Shown here one piece after another: positions 58,271 through 64,000 of a stretch of DNA of 64,000 bases. The translations under genes and the position numbers were made by a program. Positions within the stretch are counted from its first letter, which is position 1; each line of letters opens with the position of its first letter. The notes beneath the pieces were generated by a model. That model saw nothing but the letters and a program-made list of their open reading frames with translations. It was not told the origin of the DNA and ran no database searches. The DNA is from Beta vulgaris subsp. vulgaris (taxonomy: Eukaryota > Streptophyta > Magnoliopsida > Caryophyllales > Amaranthaceae): positions 43,304,561-43,368,560 of the forward strand of contig NC_079202.1 of the NCBI RefSeq assembly GCF_026745355.1. The letters run 5' to 3'.

Positions 58271-60310
58271 GATGAGAATACCCTCAATTTTGACCCGTCT
58301 GTTTTTAATATCTCAACCTATGGATTATTCTTGTATAATCTCAACTATTGGGTAGGTCCGCTATAATGAACCCAGATAACTTGTAACTTGTTAGTAAGGT
58401 AATTTTTTTATTTTTTTATTTCTCTTCTATTTTTAATTTCTAATCCCACCCTTCCCTCACGGCCTCACCCCACTACGTCCCCCACAACCACCTTCCTTCA
58501 CCCACACTACCGCCCTTCTCACCTCCACCATCACCAGTTCACCACGCAGCCTTGTGCACTTTCAGCCATCATCACTAGATTTTCAACTTCGCAGCCACCG
58601 AGAAATACCAACTCCACCGTCTCCCTCACCTCACTCGCTGCCAGCAATGCACCACCAACCAACTAAACTTAGTAGCCTCTTCACCAATGCAGCCATCCAC
58701 CAAGCTCACTTACTGTCACCTAGAGATGGCAGTTGGTAATGGACCTTATCCGGATCCGTGGATCCAGATTCATTTTTTACGGATCTGGTATCAAATTTTG
58801 AACCTTATAGATCCGGGTAGGATTTGGATCCTCCTTGAAAAATATATATCTGGACCGGATCCTAAACTATTACTCGGATCCAGATCCGTTTACCCGTTTT
58901 TATAATATTATCATTTTTTGTATTATATTATTAATTATTACATGTAATGATGGATTTTTGCTTGAATTTTGAATTATTGTTCTAATTAATGTGTGGATTT
59001 ACTGGATTATTGAGTTCGAAAAATCGATTGATAATTGTTAATCTTTTAGAAATAGTTGATTAATCTACAATTTGATAGTTAAGTAGTTGTGAATGGTTGC
59101 AATTGCAATGGTAATTTTTTAGAAATTAAATGAAATATTTGGTTGATATTAGATGACTTTATTGTTTATAATCTTTAATTATTGTGAAAATTAGGGTAAT
59201 TTAAACAAAATAGGCAATGATCCGTTTAGGATCCATACGGATATGGATCTGGATCCTCATTCTTATTACCCAATGGATCCGGGATGGATCTGGATCCTTG
59301 TCTAAAAAACGGATCTAGATCTGGATCCTAGAGGACCCTATCCAGATCCTACCCATTGTCATCTCTACTGTCACCTACACAACCATCCCACTAGCAGCAC
59401 TTCGCGCACCTATAAACCACATCAACCACTCACATCTCTCTTACATCCCATCTTCTTCTCTCCACACCACCTACCCTTTCTGTGGAAGTCATTGCTACTG
59501 CCCTTCTGTGTCTCCTCTCTTCTAGTTGTGTTGCTAATGTATGTTTTTGTCTTCGCGGCTTGCCAACGCTCCAAAACCACAAATTATCCGCCCTATTGCT
59601 ATCATAGGTGATGTTGTTGTTGCTTGAATCCATAGTTCATGGTTATTCCCTCTAGTACTTAGATTGTTCTAAGTTTAGTTTCCTTTTTAGCTTTATTTGT
59701 ATTAGAATTTCAGTGGGTTTTGTAAGAAATCAAATTGTATTCTATGATTTGTATTTGTAAATAAGAACGGTGAAAGAGAGAATATAAAAGGGAATTATTA
59801 GGTTGCAATTGAATATTACTTGATTTTTTTCGACAATCACAATGAAAAAAGACTTCATCTTTGATGGAATAATCTTGATTGGATGGAAATCAGGCAGACA
59901 GAGGGGATTTGGGGAGGGGGGAATTCGATGTGCTGTTGGGGTAGTTTTTTAGGGGGGGGGAGGCTACTGGGGGTAGGGGAGAGGGGCTGGGGTGTGTGAA
60001 TGGGGGTTGTGGGGGTGAGGGAAGATGGCAGTGGGGGAGGGGGAAGGGGTGTGGAAAGGGTGGTAATGGGGGTGAGGGAAGGTGGCATTAGGGGTGAGGG
60101 AATGGTGGGATTAAAAAATGAAAAAAATAAAATAATAATTGATAATAAGCCAATGAAAGCATGACAGATAGCCTTTTTAGCCGTTAAATAGGTTTCCTTC
60201 AGGTCCTGGCGCATTTGTGGCGGACCTACCCAATAGTTGGGATTATACAGGAATAACCCGTAGTTAGGGATATTAAAAGCAGACGAGCTAAAGTTGGGGG
60301 TATTCTCATC
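58271..60310. mobile_element. Element with 110-bp inverted ends
   Basis: The left end from GATGAGAATACCCTCAA and the reverse complement of the right end (GATGAGAATACCCCCAAC at 60310 downwards) match over more than 100 bp, through ACTATTGGGTAGGTCCGC. The body is C-rich with CCACC/CTTCC motifs on the left and G-rich on the right, giving false proline-rich frames (59855-60322, minus). It holds the hAT element at 58721. No target duplication seen. A remnant of the left end stands at 49757-49800. Confidence 0.6.
58721..59367. mobile_element. hAT-type MITE with GGATCC-rich ends and 8-bp TSD
   Basis: CTGTCACC stands at 58713-58720 and 59368-59375, an exact 8-bp duplication. Ends TAGAGATGGCAGTTGGTA and TAGAGATGACAATGGGTA (reverse complement). 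GGATCC, ATCCGG and ATCCAGAT-type motifs recur many times within 130-150 bp of both ends, as hAT transposase-binding repeats do. The centre is AT-rich. 647 bp. Confidence 0.93.
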
Positions 60311-62002
60311 CATTTTTTCCAAAAAAATATTCTTTAACAGTAAATATTGGTACTTGTATTTGTTTTATATATTGAGTAAGAATTATAGTTTCTTACTTTT
60401 TTATACAAGCTGAATAATGTAGCATATAGCCTATTATACATTCACACTTTGTTGAGTGTATGCATATATCACCACACAAGTAATGTGTGATAAGCGAGCA
60501 GCAGGTAATAGGCCACACAGGATCGAATCTCACCCTATCTTTGCAAGAGAGTCATCTTGTAATATATGAAAGAAAAAGCAAAAAGGTGTTACGTGTGTCA
60601 AAGAGCGCTCACGTGTTTACTTAGCTTTCACATATATATCTTACGTTCGTCTTTTTCTTTAGGCACCCTCAAACATACATAGAAAAGTGAATATGATGAA
60701 AAGCTTAATTGGATTATAAATATGAAAACAAATCATTTTATATAAAAAAAACAAGGTCACATATGAATTCTGCAAATCTCCAAGAATTGCAATAAAATAG
60801 AATAAGATGAATTTTATACTTAAACCAATGGCAAGCACATATTGTCTTTTCATTAATCTTATTATTTAGCTTATTATCTTTTGCTTTGTTTTATTATGTA
60901 ATTTATAAGCTTGTGACATAGTGACATAACGACATAATGAAATTGATGCATCATCATTGCTAAATTTGATGAAGCTCCTTATCTGTAGATAATACCATTA
61001 ATCAATATTTATATTATACAACCTAAGGAGTCCTATTCATATATATGATGAGTACATCTATCAAGATTAATATTTTAAGAACAAAATATATATATATTTT
61101 TTGACAGGAAGAACAAAATATATTATCCCATACATGATGTGCTCTATCACTGACTAAGAATTGTTTGTAGAAGGTCAATGAAAACTACCATATATCCATT
61201 GTTTGACCATCGAGTCTAGACGATCCAACATGGGGGTGGAGAGGTCGGTTGGCCGAGGGGTTTCGGTGTCTATGTGATCCAAAACGTTTAAAGCATGGCA
61301 TGATACTCAAAACAACTCTACCCCAATTCGATTAATGCACCTTTTCACGATCAATGATTAAATGGATGAAATTCTTGATATTATGTTGGTTGACAAAAAA
61401 GGGTTGGATGGTACTCGGTGGATGAGGGTGAGTTAGAGGGTTGTGGTTGGTCTTCTTTAGTCATGGTGACAGGTAGGAGAGCTGGTGGTTATTGGGCGGC
61501 GGAAGCTAGGGGCTCAAGACCCTATTAGGAAATTTTTTTCCTGGAGAATGATCTATTTCCAAAGATGTGATGACATGCAAAATTTGATAAAAATCCTTGC
61601 GTGGAGACATATATTATACAACCTAAAGATAGTCCTATTCATATTAGAAAACCTATACGATTAGTATTCTAATAACAAAATATATCCTACAGAATATTGT
61701 ATTGCATCAATCATAATGCTAAGTCAAATTTTCAATGAGTTGGAATACTCAATCGGAATCCGACCTTAAAAGTTTGATAAGGATATGTACTTTAAAAGTT
61801 TGTTTAGTCAAATCTCTTGTTATTTTGTATTCTATTGTAATAGCAAAATACTAATTATCAAGTACATTATTCAAATGTAAAGTATTAAGTATCCCAGTCT
61901 AACATATTTACTATCCTAGGGGTTGTAATAACATGAGGTAATAAAAGTTGGACTCTAGATATATTAGCGCGTTGAATTGAGGTACTCAAATCTCAAGTTG
62001 AA
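60311..62002. other. Non-coding stretch with a diverged direct repeat
   Basis: No gene recognised. ATTATACAACCTAA.GA.TCCTATTCATAT occurs near 61014 and again near 61615, both followed by related text ending AACAAAATATAT. The sequence between (61100-61600) is less AT-rich and unassigned. GGATCGAATCTCACCC near 60520 resembles a Pol III B box, but no A box was found. Confidence 0.35.
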
Positions 62003-62004
62003 TA

Positions 62005-62095
62005 CTTCCTCCGTTTCAAATTAAATGCAACAAAGATGTATTATTTGTGAGACATAAAATATTTTTTTATTCCATTTAATTCGAAATGGGAGAAG
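62005..62095. mobile_element. Very short Stowaway-like MITE
   Basis: TA on both sides (62003-62004, 62096-62097); ends CTTCCTCCGTTTCAAATTAAATG and its near inverse. 91 bp, almost a continuous hairpin. Confidence 0.8.
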
Positions 62096-62113
62096 TAAAA
62101 ATTTTCACACATA

Positions 62114-62397
62114 CTCCTTCCGTTTTGATAATCTACTTGCTTTATTTTTTCATCTTTTTGTCGAATATCTATTCACTATATGCTTTGTTCTTCAATTGAC
62201 AAAAGATATACAATAATTTAATCATTTTTTACTCGCACTCTCTTTCTTTAATGCTCTCTACCTCTCCAAAAATTTAATAAACCCGCATTATCTTTCATTT
62301 AAAAAAATATAGAAACCAAATAAATTTATTTTTTACCCTCTCTCTAATTTGGCTTAAAGTATACATCTACATAATAATTCTCCAAAAGACGGAGGGG
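62114..62397. mobile_element. Stowaway-like MITE
   Basis: Ends CTCCTTCCGTTTTGATAAT and AAAAGACGGAGGGG, TA on the left (62112-62113) and AT on the right. About 284 bp, 18 bases from the previous MITE. Confidence 0.75.
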
Positions 62398-62493
62398 ATG
62401 AAAAATAAAACTTATGACGAGTTCGTCAATGCTACTATGTATTCTCCAATAAAATAAGTTGAACATGAAAGCAAAGTACTGTCCCTCTGCCTC

Positions 62494-62606
62494 TATAAAA
62501 TGCGAAGGTATTCATGCTCCAATCACATAAGCTCCAAACATAAGCTCCATTCCTCAAATTTCATACAGAGAGATTTCGACTTAGAGCGACCTGCACTAGT
62601 CGCCAG
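62494..62606 (+). promoter_or_regulatory. Candidate promoter and first exon
   Basis: TATAAAA at 62494-62500 stands in a locally less AT-rich stretch. About 30 bases on begins a leader-like sequence (CTCCAAACATAAGCTCC...) ending CGCCAG/GTAAAC at 62606/62607, a good plant splice donor. No coding sequence follows that I can recognise up to 64000, so any gene body would lie beyond the window. It might also be an old LTR or decayed gene end. Confidence 0.3.
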
Positions 62607-62900
62607 GTAAACAACTAAACACTTCCCATTATTGCCTTTTTCTTTTTTGAATTTCTTATTGTGGAAATTTTGTCTTTGATACCGCACATAATCTCTTTTC
62701 ACTTTTTGTTTGTTGAAATAGTGTAAATGTATAATTGATTTGAGTTGGTGCAAATGTGCAATGCACGATTACCTGTTAATATTTTGTATGACAAAGTTAT
62801 ATGTATTATATCATCTCAAAATATCTATGTTAATGTAATAATACGATATATTTTGCAAGCAAGTACTTTGTTATATTATCAAAAAATAAAAATAAGAGTA

Positions 62901-63041
62901 AGGGATAGCCTAGTGATTAGAGCTTCCCTCCCGGAATCCCGGTTTCAAGAAATGTTGGGATCGATTTTTACCCTAGACAACTTGGAATCCTCTTTAATCC
63001 TCCCCCTCTCCCAACTTGTCAATGTTTCTCTTTACTTTATC
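62901..63041 (+). mobile_element. SINE-like sequence with tRNA-type boxes
   Basis: GGGATAGCCTAGTGATTAGAG (from 62902) matches a Pol III A box (TAGCCTAGTGATTAGAGC at 62906). GGTTTCAAG at 62941-62949 is a B-box position 35 bases on. A CT-rich tail follows (CCTCCCCCTCTCCC near 63000). This is the layout of plant tRNA-derived SINEs. No clear target duplication or poly(A) was found. Confidence 0.5.
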
Positions 63042-63201
63042 AAAAAATTCACGAATAAAATTATGTTCAATGAAACATTTATATTATATCATCTTAATCT
63101 GACAATTAATTTAAAATATTTCATCTCAAACATCTTTAATTTCACCGTAAATATTATAATATTGATCCAATAGATACAGAGTAATCAAAAATTATTAAAA
63201 G

Positions 63202-63362
63202 AGACGGTCTAATTTTAATGTAAAAGTAGACCTAGTAACTAAATGGATTAAAATAGTCACCGAAAAAAATTAATCTAGTCACTATTGGGCTAATTCTCTT
63301 TTTAATATTGAGCTTACCATTGCCTAATTTTAATTTGAAAGTAGGCGGTTTCTTACAAGACA
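63202..63362. mobile_element. MITE-like inverted repeat, GACGGTCT type
   Basis: GAGACGGTCTAATTTTAATG (left) and the inverse GTAGGCGGTTTCTTAC (right) bound about 160 bp containing TTAAAATAGTCACC/ATCTAGTCACTATTGGG. A relative lies in segments A and B (48040-48410 and 57470-57870). Confidence 0.45.
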
Positions 63363-63667
63363 AACTCTAAAGTCTTATCTATACATGCATGAAATGGGGT
63401 TTTTCTTAATAATCTCTTAAAAATACTGATTTAGGAGCGAACAAAAAACAGTGGTGAAAGTATTCCACTACATTCACAATATTTGATTTGTACATGTTAT
63501 TCACTTGACACATGATCATGGCATTAATAGGAATGTCTCATTATATTTTAAATCATTGTAAAAAATGAATGGGTTAAAGACGATTTAGGAGTTCATGATT
63601 GTTACTGGTTACATATGTTCAAATATAAATAGTTCTAAAATTTTATATGAGAAATACTACTATATGG

Positions 63668-64000
63668 TGATAATTATTATTTCTTATTCTTATCATAATG
63701 AATATTAATTAATTTAACTAAAATATTCTATAATAAACCTTTTGGAAAAAAAAATTACTTATCACTTGTTTTTTTTTTTTCCTCTTATTGTCTTTGATTT
63801 TTTTTTTTTTTTTTTTTTTGTTCAATTCTATTGTAAACCTGTAACATATTACTTATCTTTCTTCTAATTTCGACTGGAACAATTTTGACAACGACAAAGT
63901 AGTAACATACATTTTGTGACTTGAAATATCTTTCAAGTCTGTTTTCTCACTCGCCATAATTTATAATTTCCTAAATTTAGAAATAATTACACCATTAAAT
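63668..64000. repeat. Repeated segment, copy D, start only
   Basis: Shares CTTATTCTTATCATAATGAAT with B (54638) and then matches 40620-40920 of A (ACTGGAACAATTTTGA, GACAAAG.AGTAACATA). It runs off the window. It carries long T runs. Confidence 0.75.

Larger units (their letters stand above)
54600..58300. repeat. Repeated segment, copy B (no copia)
   Basis: The full counterpart of A: the left part from about 54860 matches 40420-41527, and the right part from 56171 matches 47018-49800. It keeps the empty copia target at about 56171-56185. It contains Helitrons H4 and H5, which A lacks. Its start (54610-54660, CTTATTCTTATCATAATG) is shared with copy D. Confidence 0.85.

Noticed and set aside
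59855..60322. 155-codon proline-rich minus-strand frame
   Set aside because: Lies in the G-rich half and inverted end of a transposon-like element; proline content comes from poly-C on that strand.
60470..60560. Second SINE near GGATCGAATCTC
   Set aside because: Only a B-box-like motif; no A box at the right distance and no element ends.

Overview
This is nuclear DNA from a flowering plant, most likely a eudicot. It is AT-rich, carries a plant F-box gene with intron-like sequence, and is otherwise built of plant transposon families: Ty3/gypsy elements with TGTAACACCC-type LTRs, Athila, Ty1/copia, Helitrons, Harbinger, hAT, MULE and Stowaway elements. I cannot name the species from sequence alone. 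A Caryophyllales-type genome is a weak guess from the style of the MITEs. There is one convincing host gene in 64 kb, so this is a gene-poor, repeat-dominated interval.

Layout. 1-3.0 kb: gag fragment, primer-binding site and 5' LTR of a minus-strand gypsy element, inserted into a copia reverse-transcriptase fragment (2999-3330). 3.7-12.4 kb: a MULE-like inverted-repeat element, a Helitron (4347-7850, minus) and a cluster of inverted-repeat elements lying in or beside TA repeats. One of these is split by a Stowaway MITE and by a solo gypsy LTR with a perfect 5-bp target duplication. 12.7-17.7 kb: a LINE 3' end interrupted by the 3' half of an Athila element (ORF, polypurine tracts, LTR with a TCGCGA minisatellite). 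17.7-24.2 kb: a minus-strand gypsy-type element with two LTRs, one truncated, and no gag-pol that I could find. 24.2-37.3 kb: Harbinger, hAT, MULE and Helitron elements. These include a retroposon nested inside a hAT element, an F-box relic, and two Harbinger elements side by side inside a Stowaway MITE.

37.3-39.5 kb: the F-box gene. It has a candidate TATA box where the MITE cluster ends and a one-base frameshift in a T run. 40.4-58.3 kb and 63.7-64.0 kb: copies of one repeated segment, called A, B, C and D here. Copy A holds a copia element (itself split by a solo LTR), copy C holds a duplicated part of that copia, and copy B still has the empty site. Comparing the copies dates several Helitron insertions and shows they went in between A and T with no target duplication. 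58.3-64 kb: a long-inverted-repeat element containing a hAT element, two short Stowaway MITEs, a candidate promoter with first exon, and a SINE-like sequence.

The genes do not form a pathway. What the window shows is layered insertion history. Exact target duplications (5 bp LTR, 8 bp hAT, 9 bp MULE, TWA Harbinger, TA Stowaway, 21 bp LINE-type) or empty sites support many calls. No search could be run; family names rest on motifs read by eye.
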